10,698 nt of DNA from an uncultured Clostridium sp. (lineage in GTDB: Bacteria > Bacillota > Clostridia > Peptostreptococcales > Peptostreptococcaceae), in the NCBI GenBank assembly GCA_900550335.1, contig URRU01000053.1:1-10698 (forward strand). Reading direction: 5' to 3'. This document shows, piece after piece, positions 1 through 6,135 of the stretch. The notes beneath the pieces are model-generated. The model had not been told where the DNA came from, did not search any database, and saw only the letters and a program-made list of their open reading frames with translations. The position numbers and the translations under genes were made by a program. Numbering within the stretch: the stretch's first letter is position 1; the number at the start of each line of letters is the position of its first letter.

Positions 1-120
1 TATTTAAGTGATAAGTTTTTATTTTGATTTTAATATTACAATAACGGAGGTTGTATTGTATTAACTAGACCTGTCAAAAAATTGATAAAGTATATGTTGA
101 AAGATGTGTTTAGAAATAAC

Positions 121-150
121 GACAAATTAAGAATCCTTTTTATATTTGTC
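121..150. repeat. Inverted repeat GACAAAT/ATTTGTC in the operon leader
   Basis: GACAAAT at 121-127 is matched by its exact reverse complement ATTTGTC at 144-150, with half-site centres 23 bases apart, about two helical turns. The repeat lies immediately upstream of the candidate -10 element. As DNA it could be an operator for the response regulator at 10267. As RNA it could fold into a weak stem, helped by AGAA (130-133) opposite TTTT (138-141). The arms are only seven bases and AT-rich, so chance is possible. Confidence 0.3.
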
Positions 151-153
151 TGT

Positions 154-159
154 TAATAT
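154..159 (+). promoter_or_regulatory. Candidate extended -10 promoter element for the operon
   Basis: The sequence TGTTAATAT at 151-159 reads as an extended -10 element: TG, one base, then TAATAT. It lies 45 bases before the start codon of the first gene. No good -35 hexamer sits 16-18 bases upstream (GAATCC at 131-136 for a 17-base spacer). That would suit an activator-dependent promoter, consistent with the regulator genes at the far end of the locus. In DNA this AT-rich, -10-like strings arise often by chance, so this is only a candidate. Confidence 0.3.
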
Positions 160-190
160 AAATTATTCTTTAATAAATTTATTTAATTTT

Positions 191-197
191 AGGAGGT
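191..197 (+). promoter_or_regulatory. Strong ribosome binding site of the dehydratase gene
   Basis: AGGAGGT at 191-197, six bases before the ATG at 204, is close to a perfect Shine-Dalgarno sequence. It fixes the start of the dehydratase and suggests high translation of this abundant enzyme. Confidence 0.85.
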
Positions 198-203
198 TCA
201 CTT

Positions 204-2765
204 ATGTTAGAAAAAGGTTTTAGCAAACCAACTGAGAGAATTGAAAAATTAAGACAGGTTATAATCGATGCAGTTCCTCAGGTTGAATCAGAAAGAGCTT
301 GTTTAGTAACAGAATCTTACAAAGAAACTGAAGGTCTTCCAACAGTTATAAGAAGAGCAAAAGCAGTTGAAAAAATATTCAACGAATTACCAGTAACAAT
401 AAGAGATAACGAATTAATAGTTGGGTCAATAACAATAAACCCAAGATCTACTGAAATATGTCCAGAATTCTCTTATGACTGGGTTGAAAAAGAATTCAAA
501 ACAATGCACAACAGAATGGCTGACCCATTTGAAATATCTGAAAAAGTTCAGGGTGAATTACACGAAGCATTCAAATATTGGGATGGAAAAACTACGAGTT
601 CATTAGCAGATTCTTACATGTCTCCTGAAACAAAAGATTGTATAGCAAATGGAGTATTTACAGTAGGTAACTACTTCTACGGTGGAGTTGGTCACGTTAA
701 TGTTGACTACGGCAAAATACTTAAAAAAGGATTCAGAGGAGTATTAGAAGAAACTATAGCTGCTATGAACCAGTTAGATCCAGACGATCCAGAAACAATA
801 AAAAGACGTCAGTTCTACAATGCAGTTATAATATCTTACAATGCAGCAATAAAATTTGCTCATAGATATGCTGATAAAGCAAGAGAATTAGCAGCAGTAG
901 AATCTAATCCAGTTAGAAAAGCTGAATTAGTTCAGATAGCTGAAAACTGTGATAGAGTTCCAGAATATGGTGCAAGAAACTTCTATGAAGCTTGTCAGTC
1001 ATTCTGGTTCATACAGATAATGGTACAGATTGAATCAAACGGTCACTCAATATCTCCAGGTAGATTTGACCAGTATATGTACCCATACTTAAAAAATGAC
1101 AACATAAGCAGAGAATTCGCTCAGGAATTAATAGACTGTATATGGGTTAAATTAAACGATATAAACAAAACTAGAGATGAAGTTTCAGCACAGGCATTTG
1201 CAGGATACGCAGTATTCCAGAACCTTTGTGTTGGTGGACAGGACGAAGAAGGAAAAGATGCAACAAATGAAGTTTCTTATATGTGTATGGAAGCAGTTGC
1301 ACATGTTAAATTACCAGCTCCTTCATTCTCAGTTCGTGTACATCAGAACTCTCCACTAGAATTCTTATACAGAGCTTGTGAAGTTTCAAGATTAGGATAC
1401 GGTGTTCCAGCATTCTACAATGACGAAGTTATAATACTTGCACTAGTAGCAAGAGGAGTAGCTTTAAAAGATGCTAGAGATTACTGCATAATAGGTTGTG
1501 TTGAACCACAGGCTGGACACAGAACAGAAGGATGGCATGATGCTGCATTCTTCAACATAGCAAAAGTTCTTGAAATAACTTTAAACAATGGTAGATGCAA
1601 TGGAAAACAGCTTGGACCAGTAACTGGTGAATTAGAAGAATTAGATAGCATAGAAAAAATATTCGCTGCATATCAGAAACAGATGGAATACTTTGTAAGA
1701 CGTCTAGCTGAAGCAGACAATGCTGTTGACTACGCTCACATGGAAAGAGCACCACTTCCATTCATGTCAGCAATGGTTGATGATTGTATAAAAGTTGGTA
1801 AAACTGCTCAGGAAGGTGGAGCTATATACAACTTCACAGGACCTCAGGCATTTGGTGTAGCTGACTCAGGTGACTCTTTATACGCTATACAGAAACATGT
1901 ATTTGAAGATAAGAAAATAACATTAAAAGAATTAAAAGAAGCTTTAGAATCTAACTTCGGTGCATCTGATTGCATAACTCCAGGATGCAAAGAACCTTCA
2001 ATAGAAGGAGCTAGCTTATCAGAAGCTGAAATATATGAAGCAGTTAAGAAAATATTAGCTAGCACAGGTTCAATAGATATGGCTACTTTAGAAAATAAAT
2101 TAACTGAAAAAATAAGCACTTCAGCTTGCAAAACTGGAACTTGCTGTGGAGAATCAACAGGTAGATTCACTACAATAAGAAAAATACTTCAGAATACAGA
2201 CAGCTTCGGTAATGATATAGAAGAAGTTGATGAATTTGCAAGAAGATGTGGAAAAATCTACTGCAACGAAGTAGATAAATACACTAACCCAAGAGGTGGA
2301 CAGTTCCAGGCTGGTATATACCCAGTTTCAGCAAACGTATTATTTGGTAAAGACGTTCTTGCATTACCAGATGGTAGATTAGCTCATGAACCTCTAGCAG
2401 ATGGTGTTTCTCCAAGACAGGGTGTTGATACTCATGGACCAACTGCTGCATCAAACTCAGTTGCTAAACTTGACCATGCTCAGGCATCAAATGGTACACT
2501 TTACAACCAGAAATTCACTCCAGCAGCTGTTGCAGGTGAACAGGGACTTAAAAACTTCGTATCAATAGTTAAGAGTTTCTTTGACCACAAAGGAAGCCAT
2601 GTTCAGTTCAACGTTGTAGATAAAGAAACATTAATAGAAGCTCAGGAACATCCTGAAGATCATCAGGACTTAATAGTTAGGGTTGCAGGATACAGTGCTC
2701 ATTTCGTTACTCTAGCTAAAGAAGTTCAGGACGATATAATAAACAGAACAGAACATAATATGTAA
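204..2765 (+). CDS. B12-independent 1,2-propanediol/glycerol dehydratase (glycyl radical enzyme)
   Basis: This glycyl radical enzyme probably dehydrates 1,2-propanediol to propionaldehyde inside the microcompartment. The thiyl-radical loop reads GCVEPQ, with Cys432 and Glu434, and the radical motif RVAGYSAHF near the C-terminus carries Gly829. His164 (in GVGH), His281, Ser282 and Asp446 fall at the positions I recall for substrate-binding and catalytic residues of Clostridium butyricum glycerol dehydratase (H164, H281, S282, D447). That argues for a diol rather than choline substrate. Propanediol and glycerol dehydratases share this active site, so sequence alone does not separate them; the shell genes favour propanediol. 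At 853 residues the protein is about 66 longer than the roughly 787-residue glycerol dehydratase. The excess lies between residues 587 and 653 and is described separately. The start is fixed by the ribosome binding site at 191-197. Codons are of the highly expressed type. Confidence 0.92.
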   Translation: MLEKGFSKPTERIEKLRQVIIDAVPQVESERACLVTESYKETEGLPTVIRRAKAVEKIFNELPVTIRDNELIVGSITINPRSTEICPEFSYDWVEKEFKTMHNRMADPFEISEKVQGELHEAFKYWDGKTTSSLADSYMSPETKDCIANGVFTVGNYFYGGVGHVNVDYGKILKKGFRGVLEETIAAMNQLDPDDPETIKRRQFYNAVIISYNAAIKFAHRYADKARELAAVESNPVRKAELVQIAENCDRVPEYGARNFYEACQSFWFIQIMVQIESNGHSISPGRFDQYMYPYLKNDNISREFAQELIDCIWVKLNDINKTRDEVSAQAFAGYAVFQNLCVGGQDEEGKDATNEVSYMCMEAVAHVKLPAPSFSVRVHQNSPLEFLYRACEVSRLGYGVPAFYNDEVIILALVARGVALKDARDYCIIGCVEPQAGHRTEGWHDAAFFNIAKVLEITLNNGRCNGKQLGPVTGELEELDSIEKIFAAYQKQMEYFVRRLAEADNAVDYAHMERAPLPFMSAMVDDCIKVGKTAQEGGAIYNFTGPQAFGVADSGDSLYAIQKHVFEDKKITLKELKEALESNFGASDCITPGCKEPSIEGASLSEAEIYEAVKKILASTGSIDMATLENKLTEKISTSACKTGTCCGESTGRFTTIRKILQNTDSFGNDIEEVDEFARRCGKIYCNEVDKYTNPRGGQFQAGIYPVSANVLFGKDVLALPDGRLAHEPLADGVSPRQGVDTHGPTAASNSVAKLDHAQASNGTLYNQKFTPAAVAGEQGLKNFVSIVKSFFDHKGSHVQFNVVDKETLIEAQEHPEDHQDLIVRVAGYSAHFVTLAKEVQDDIINRTEHNM
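1962..2162 (+). other. Cysteine-flanked insertion in the dehydratase with encapsulation-peptide-like helix
   Basis: Residues 587-653 of the dehydratase interrupt the usual glycyl-radical fold: family sequence stops near ALESNFG and resumes near FTTIRKIL. The insertion opens with Cys590 and Cys595. It continues with a predicted amphipathic helix at residues 605-620 (SEAEIYEAVKKILAS) and a second short helix at about 625-638, then closes with Cys642, Cys647 and Cys648. The first helix resembles encapsulation peptides such as the N-terminus of PduP or PduD, with hydrophobic residues spaced three to four apart. I infer that it targets the enzyme to the shell from an internal loop. The insertion boundaries come from recalled family sequences, not from an alignment run here. 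Confidence 0.65.
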
Positions 2766-2837
2766 TAAAAATTTTATTAAAGATAGAAATAGATTTTAGA
2801 AAATATAAATTGAAATAATTAAAGGGAGTTAGATTAT

Positions 2838-3755
2838 ATGGAATCTGTTAATTACAGTGCCAAAGGTGTGGTATTCGATATACAGAGATACTCAATTCAC
2901 GATGGACCTGGTATCAGAACAATCGTCTTCCTAAAAGGTTGTCCGCTGAGATGTAAGTGGTGTTCAAACCCTGAATCTCAGTCGTACAAACCGGATCTAT
3001 TATATAGAAAAGGCCTTTGCATTGAATGTGGACGGTGTATATCAGCATGCAAGGCAAAGGCTATAGATCCTAAAAATAAATATTGGGTAGATAGAACAAA
3101 ATGTACACTATGTGGTGAATGTGCTCTTGTTTGCCCTTCTGGAGCATTATCTATGAAGGGTAAGGAGATGACAGTAGAGGAAGTAATCAAGGAAGTTAAA
3201 AAAGATGATATCCAATACTACAGATCTAATGGAGGTGTTACATTATCAGGTGGTGAAGCACTTACTCAACCTGCATTTGCAAAAGAAATCTTCAAAGCTT
3301 GTAAAGCAAAAGGATGGCATACAGCCATAGAAACGGAAGGATTTGTAAATGAAGATGTGATAAGAGATGTGGTTCCATATATAGATTTAGTTCTACTTGA
3401 TATAAAGAGTATAAGCTCAGAGCCTCATAAAAAGTTTACCGGTGTAGATAACGAAAAAATTATGAAAGCAGCTAAGCTTATACAGGAAATTACCCATACG
3501 ATTATAAGAGTACCAGTTATACCTGGGTTCAATGCAAATGAAGAGGAAATCACAAAGATTGCCCAATTTGCAGGCTCACTTCCAAATGTAAGAGAGTTAC
3601 ATCTTCTAGGATATCACAACTATGGAGAAGGTAAGTACGAATTATTAGGAAGAGAATACGAACTTAAAGGTGTTCCAAAAGTAAAAGATGAAGAACTTGA
3701 AAAATATAAAAAAATTGTAGAAAGCTACGGTTTAGAATGTAAAATCGGTGGATAA
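2838..3755 (+). CDS. Glycyl radical enzyme activating enzyme (radical SAM)
   Basis: This 305-residue protein should generate the glycyl radical on Gly829 of the upstream dehydratase, using S-adenosylmethionine and a reduced [4Fe-4S] cluster. The radical-SAM motif CxxxCxxC is seen as Cys35, Cys39 and Cys42. A ferredoxin-like insert follows, with two CxxCxxCxxxC motifs (Cys61/64/67/71 and Cys89/92/95/99), as in activases of dehydratase- and CutD-type enzymes but not the shorter pyruvate formate-lyase activase. HDGPGIRT (21-28) and GGVTLSGGE (132-140) are further family signatures. The ATG at 2838 follows an AAAGGGAG site. The gene lies 72 bases after the dehydratase and 12 before the first shell gene. 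It uses ATC, CCG, CGG and GTC more freely than its neighbours, which may reflect lower expression. Confidence 0.93.
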   Translation: MESVNYSAKGVVFDIQRYSIHDGPGIRTIVFLKGCPLRCKWCSNPESQSYKPDLLYRKGLCIECGRCISACKAKAIDPKNKYWVDRTKCTLCGECALVCPSGALSMKGKEMTVEEVIKEVKKDDIQYYRSNGGVTLSGGEALTQPAFAKEIFKACKAKGWHTAIETEGFVNEDVIRDVVPYIDLVLLDIKSISSEPHKKFTGVDNEKIMKAAKLIQEITHTIIRVPVIPGFNANEEEITKIAQFAGSLPNVRELHLLGYHNYGEGKYELLGREYELKGVPKVKDEELEKYKKIVESYGLECKIGG

Positions 3756-3767
3756 CGGGAGGCAAAC

Positions 3768-4559
3768 ATGGATAAAGAATTATTAGAAAAAGTAATGGGC
3801 CAGGTTTCTGAAGAATTAGGATTAAACGCTAATACTTGCGAAGAAAAATGTGAACCTAAAAAACATTGTTGCGCAGAAAGCGTTACTGAATTCGTAGGAG
3901 TATCTGAAGGAGATACAATAGGTCTTGTTATAGCAAGTGTTGACCCACTTCTTACAGAAGCTATGGGACTTGGAAAATTTAGATCAATAGGTATAATAGG
4001 CGGAAGAACTGGCGCTGGACCACAGATAATGGCAGTTGATGATGCTGTTAAAGCAACAAATACTGAAGTAATATCTGTTGAATTACCTAGAGATACAAAA
4101 GGTGGAGCAGGACATGGCTCACTTATATACATAGGAGCTGAAGATGTTTCTGATGCTAGAAGAGCAGTAGAAATAGCTTTAGAATCTCTTCCAAAATACT
4201 TTGGAGATGTTTACGGAAATGAAGCTGGACACTTAGAATTCCAGTATACAGCAAGAGCAAGCTACTGTTTAGAAAAAGCTTTTGGAACTCCTCTTGGAAA
4301 ATCATTCGGTATGGTTTGTGCAGGGCCAGCAGCTATAGGAACAGTACTTGCAGATACAGCAGTTAAAGCAGCTAACGTAGATGTTGTTGCATACAGCTCT
4401 CCAGCAAAAGGAACAAGTTTCTCAAACGAAGTTATATTAACATTCACAGGAGACTCTGGAGCAGTTAGACAGGCAGTTCAGGCTGCAAGAGAAGTTGGTA
4501 TAAAATTATTAGGAGCTTTAGGAGCACATCCTGAATCAAGCACAGTACCATATATATAA
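3768..4559 (+). CDS. pduB: PduB-type trimeric (tandem-domain) microcompartment shell protein
   Basis: This 263-residue protein resembles Salmonella PduB along its length, with segments such as VKATNTEV, LPRDTKGGAGHGSL, FGDVYGNEAGH, QYTARASY and VVAYSSPAKGTSFSNE. PduB is a BMC-T protein: two fused BMC domains assemble as trimers forming shell facets, probably with a pore for metabolites. Residues 1-18 form a likely amphipathic helix (MDKELLEKVMGQVSEELG), like the PduB N-terminal extension that in Salmonella links enzyme cargo to the shell. An unusual linker with Cys24, Cys28, Cys34 and Cys35 follows before the first BMC domain at about residue 41. The start is supported by CGGGAGG just upstream of the ATG and by alignment with the PduB N-terminus. 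Confidence 0.94.
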   Translation: MDKELLEKVMGQVSEELGLNANTCEEKCEPKKHCCAESVTEFVGVSEGDTIGLVIASVDPLLTEAMGLGKFRSIGIIGGRTGAGPQIMAVDDAVKATNTEVISVELPRDTKGGAGHGSLIYIGAEDVSDARRAVEIALESLPKYFGDVYGNEAGHLEFQYTARASYCLEKAFGTPLGKSFGMVCAGPAAIGTVLADTAVKAANVDVVAYSSPAKGTSFSNEVILTFTGDSGAVRQAVQAAREVGIKLLGALGAHPESSTVPYI

Positions 4560-4613
4560 GAATTAAGAGAAAAGAGAATAAGATTTAAATATAAAGAAAA
4601 AAGATAAATTTAT

Positions 4614-4619
4614 GGAGGT
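4614..4619 (+). promoter_or_regulatory. Ribosome binding site of the main hexamer gene
   Basis: GGAGGT at 4614-4619, five bases before the ATG at 4625, is a strong site suited to an abundant shell protein. The rest of the 4560-4613 gap is purine- and A-rich, and I see no other structure in it. Confidence 0.7.
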
Positions 4620-4624
4620 AAATT

Positions 4625-4903
4625 ATGAACTCAGATGCATTAGGAATGGTTGAAACTAAAGGACTAGTAGGAGCAATAGAAGCAGCAGATGCTATGGTAA
4701 AAGCTGCTAACGTTAACCTAGTAGGATACGAAAAAATAGGATCAGGATTAGTAACAGTAATGGTAAGAGGAGATGTTGGTGCAGTTAAAGCAGCAGTAGA
4801 CGCTGGTGCAGCTTCTGCAAGAGCTATAGGTGAAGTAGTATCTACTCACGTAATACCAAGACCTCACACTGATACAGAAAGAATAATACCACACTTCGAA
4901 TAA
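4625..4903 (+). CDS. pduJ: PduA/PduJ-type hexameric microcompartment shell protein (BMC-H)
   Basis: This 92-residue single BMC-domain protein matches Salmonella PduJ/PduA very closely, for example [38 protein letters not shown] and HVIPRPH. Such proteins form hexagonal tiles that make up most of the shell facets. The pore segment is KIGSG, with Lys37 and Ser40 at the same positions as in PduA, where the polar pore passes 1,2-propanediol better than propionaldehyde. PduA and PduJ are near-identical and cannot be separated here; the symbol is given for the lack of a C-terminal extension and the overall match. Codon use is of the highly expressed type, and a stable hairpin follows the stop codon, which may protect the upstream mRNA. 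Confidence 0.93.
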   Translation: MNSDALGMVETKGLVGAIEAADAMVKAANVNLVGYEKIGSGLVTVMVRGDVGAVKAAVDAGAASARAIGEVVSTHVIPRPHTDTERIIPHFE

Positions 4904-4938
4904 TAAAAAATTTGAAGAAAATCAAATAATCTAAAAGT

Positions 4939-4978
4939 AAGAAGATCATCTCCGCCCTGTGCGGAGATGGATTTTCTT
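4939..4978 (+). terminator. Stable intra-operon hairpin: attenuator, partial terminator or RNA processing site
   Basis: A perfect nine-base-pair stem, CATCTCCGC (4947-4955) with GCGGAGATG (4961-4969), closes a five-base loop, CCTGT. Outer arms AAGAA (4939-4943) and TTCTT (4974-4978) can extend it across an internal loop. It is the most GC-rich element in this AT-rich window and sits between the main hexamer gene and the next gene. Only a short T run (ATTTTCTT) follows, so partial termination or 3'-end protection of the shell mRNA is more likely than full termination. Confidence 0.65.
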
Positions 4979-4984
4979 ATAATT

Positions 4985-4989
4985 GGAGG
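4985..4989 (+). promoter_or_regulatory. Ribosome binding site that decides the start of the flavoprotein-like gene
   Basis: GGAGG at 4985-4989 lies five bases before the ATG at 4995. The reading frame is open from a TTG at 4983, but that codon overlaps the Shine-Dalgarno sequence, so the ATG is the real start. Confidence 0.8.
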
Positions 4990-4994
4990 ATAAA

Positions 4995-5558
4995 ATGTCA
5001 GTAAGTGAAAAAGATTTTAACGCGATATTAAGAAAGATAATCAGACAAGTACTTATCGAACAGGAAAAAATATCTTCAGAACAACAGCTTTTATCGCTAA
5101 AAGAAGAGAAAAAAATTTATATAGCAGTAAATGAAGAATGGGATAATAGATATTATCTTTTTTTTGAAGAATTAAAAAAACTTAATAAAAATGTGAAAAT
5201 ACTTATCCTTGGAGATAAAGTTGATGAATTTAGAACGAAAGCTCAAGAATTAAAATTAGGCTATGATATTTTAACAGTTAAAGAGTTTAAAGTAGAGTCT
5301 GATAATGAAATGGTAGTATTTCCAGTGATTTCAAGAAATGACATAATAGATATAGCATCTTGTACTGATAAAACAGCGACAACAAAGGTTGTAAGACGCT
5401 GTTTTGAAGAAGGTGCTAAAATTTATTTTATGAAGTTTGGAATAGAAAAGTTGACAGGAAAAGAGCCTGAAAAATATAAACAGAGAATACTAGCATACTA
5501 TAGAGAAATTCTTGAATTTAATATAGAAATGATAGACGACATAAGGGCGGTGATGTAA
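4995..5558 (+). CDS. Microcompartment-associated flavoprotein-like protein with N-terminal encapsulation peptide
   Basis: This protein has 187 residues from the ATG chosen by its ribosome binding site. Residues 4-23 form a predicted amphipathic helix (SEKDFNAILRKIIRQVLIEQ) typical of encapsulation peptides, so it is probably luminal cargo. After a short linker, residues from about 35 onward look like an alternating strand-helix fold: KIYIAV, then VKILILGDK, then MVVFPVISRNDIIDIASC. The C-terminal half, with a helix before KIYFMKFGIE and then KYKQRILAYY, recalls small flavoprotein-like proteins found in ethanolamine and GRM loci (the kind modelled by TIGR02536). I do not see a clear cofactor motif, so flavin binding is inference. 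It could instead be a structural linker analogous to PduM. It lies between two hexamer genes, and its stop codon abuts the next start. Confidence 0.6.
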   Translation: MSVSEKDFNAILRKIIRQVLIEQEKISSEQQLLSLKEEKKIYIAVNEEWDNRYYLFFEELKKLNKNVKILILGDKVDEFRTKAQELKLGYDILTVKEFKVESDNEMVVFPVISRNDIIDIASCTDKTATTKVVRRCFEEGAKIYFMKFGIEKLTGKEPEKYKQRILAYYREILEFNIEMIDDIRAVM

Positions 5559-6113
5559 TTGGGTAAATCTCTAGGAACTATTGAAGTTGTAGGATTATCA
5601 TCAGCTATTGTTGTCGCTGATGCTATGGCAAAAACAGCTAATATAGAAATAAATGACCTTGAAATAACAAAAGGATTTGGATATGTTACTGTAAAAATAT
5701 TTGGAGATGTTGGAGCAGTAAAAGCAGCTATATCAGCAGGAAAAAGCTTAGCCTTACAGTCAGGTGCTTATGTTGCATCTAATGTAATAGCTAGACCTAA
5801 TATGGATTTAGAAAAAAGAATTCTTTCTTTTAGAGAAGAAGAAAAAAAGGAAGAACCTAAAAAAGAAGAAGCTAAGGCTAAAGCAACAAACGTAAAAAAA
5901 GTAGAAGTAAAACAAGAGGCTCCTATTAAAGAAGAGGTAAAGCCAGAGCCTAAAAAAGAAGAAATCAAAGAAGAGCTTAAGGTTGAAGTAAAAGTAGAAA
6001 ATGAACAGATAAAAGAAGAAGTAAAAGAAACAAAGTCTCAATCAAGTTCAAATAGAAGAAGAAAAACAACAACAAACAAAGTGACAAACGAAAATAACAA
6101 TAGTAATAAATAA
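5559..6113 (+). CDS. Hexameric shell protein (BMC-H) with long charged C-terminal tail
   Basis: Residues 1-90 form one BMC domain ([42 protein letters not shown]), but diverged from the main hexamer. The pore loop reads KGFG, with Phe40 where PduA has Ser40. Residues 91-160 are a low-complexity lysine/glutamate tail with repeated KEEVKPEPKKEEIKEEL-like units, and 161-184 are Ser, Arg, Thr and Asn rich, including SNRRRK. There is no cysteine, unlike the iron-sulfur tail of PduK. The tail may be disordered and act as a cargo tether, a spacer or a contact to the cell interior. The start is TTG, directly after the upstream TAA, with GGGCGGTGAT (5545-5554) as Shine-Dalgarno. That implies translational coupling and a level set below the main hexamer. 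Confidence 0.88.
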   Translation: MGKSLGTIEVVGLSSAIVVADAMAKTANIEINDLEITKGFGYVTVKIFGDVGAVKAAISAGKSLALQSGAYVASNVIARPNMDLEKRILSFREEEKKEEPKKEEAKAKATNVKKVEVKQEAPIKEEVKPEPKKEEIKEELKVEVKVENEQIKEEVKETKSQSSSNRRRKTTTNKVTNENNNSNK

Positions 6114-6135
6114 GTAATAAAACAGGAGGTTTCTG

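Noticed and set aside
46..64. GGAGGT followed by TTG TAT TAA as a leader peptide
   Set aside because: The frame stops after two codons, and no longer small reading frame with attenuation structure follows.
1..203. Cobalamin riboswitch upstream of a diol dehydratase operon
   Set aside because: No B12-box-like conserved sequence or extended structure is visible, and the glycyl radical enzyme does not need B12.
1844..2170. Minus-strand 108-residue reading frame opposite the dehydratase insertion
   Set aside because: It lies wholly opposite a well-supported gene, with no recognisable domain or translation signal; the overlap with the insertion appears coincidental.
204..2765. Choline trimethylamine-lyase (CutC) as the identity of the glycyl radical enzyme
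   Set aside because: The GCVEP loop is shared, but His164, His281, Ser282 and Asp446 fit the diol-dehydratase active site, and the shell proteins and PocR sensor are of the propanediol type.
2764..2782. AATAAAAATTTTATT palindrome after the dehydratase as a terminator
   Set aside because: The arms are pure A/T with almost no loop, so a stable hairpin is not expected, and the activase should be co-transcribed.
4983..4994. Upstream TTG start for the flavoprotein-like gene, adding four residues
   Set aside because: The TTG overlaps the GGAGG ribosome binding site, which is correctly spaced for the ATG at 4995.
5808..6041. Minus-strand reading frames rich in Phe and Leu, resembling a membrane protein
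   Set aside because: They are the complement of the Lys/Glu-rich tail coding region; purine-rich DNA gives TTT/CTT codons on the other strand, and no ribosome binding site is evident.
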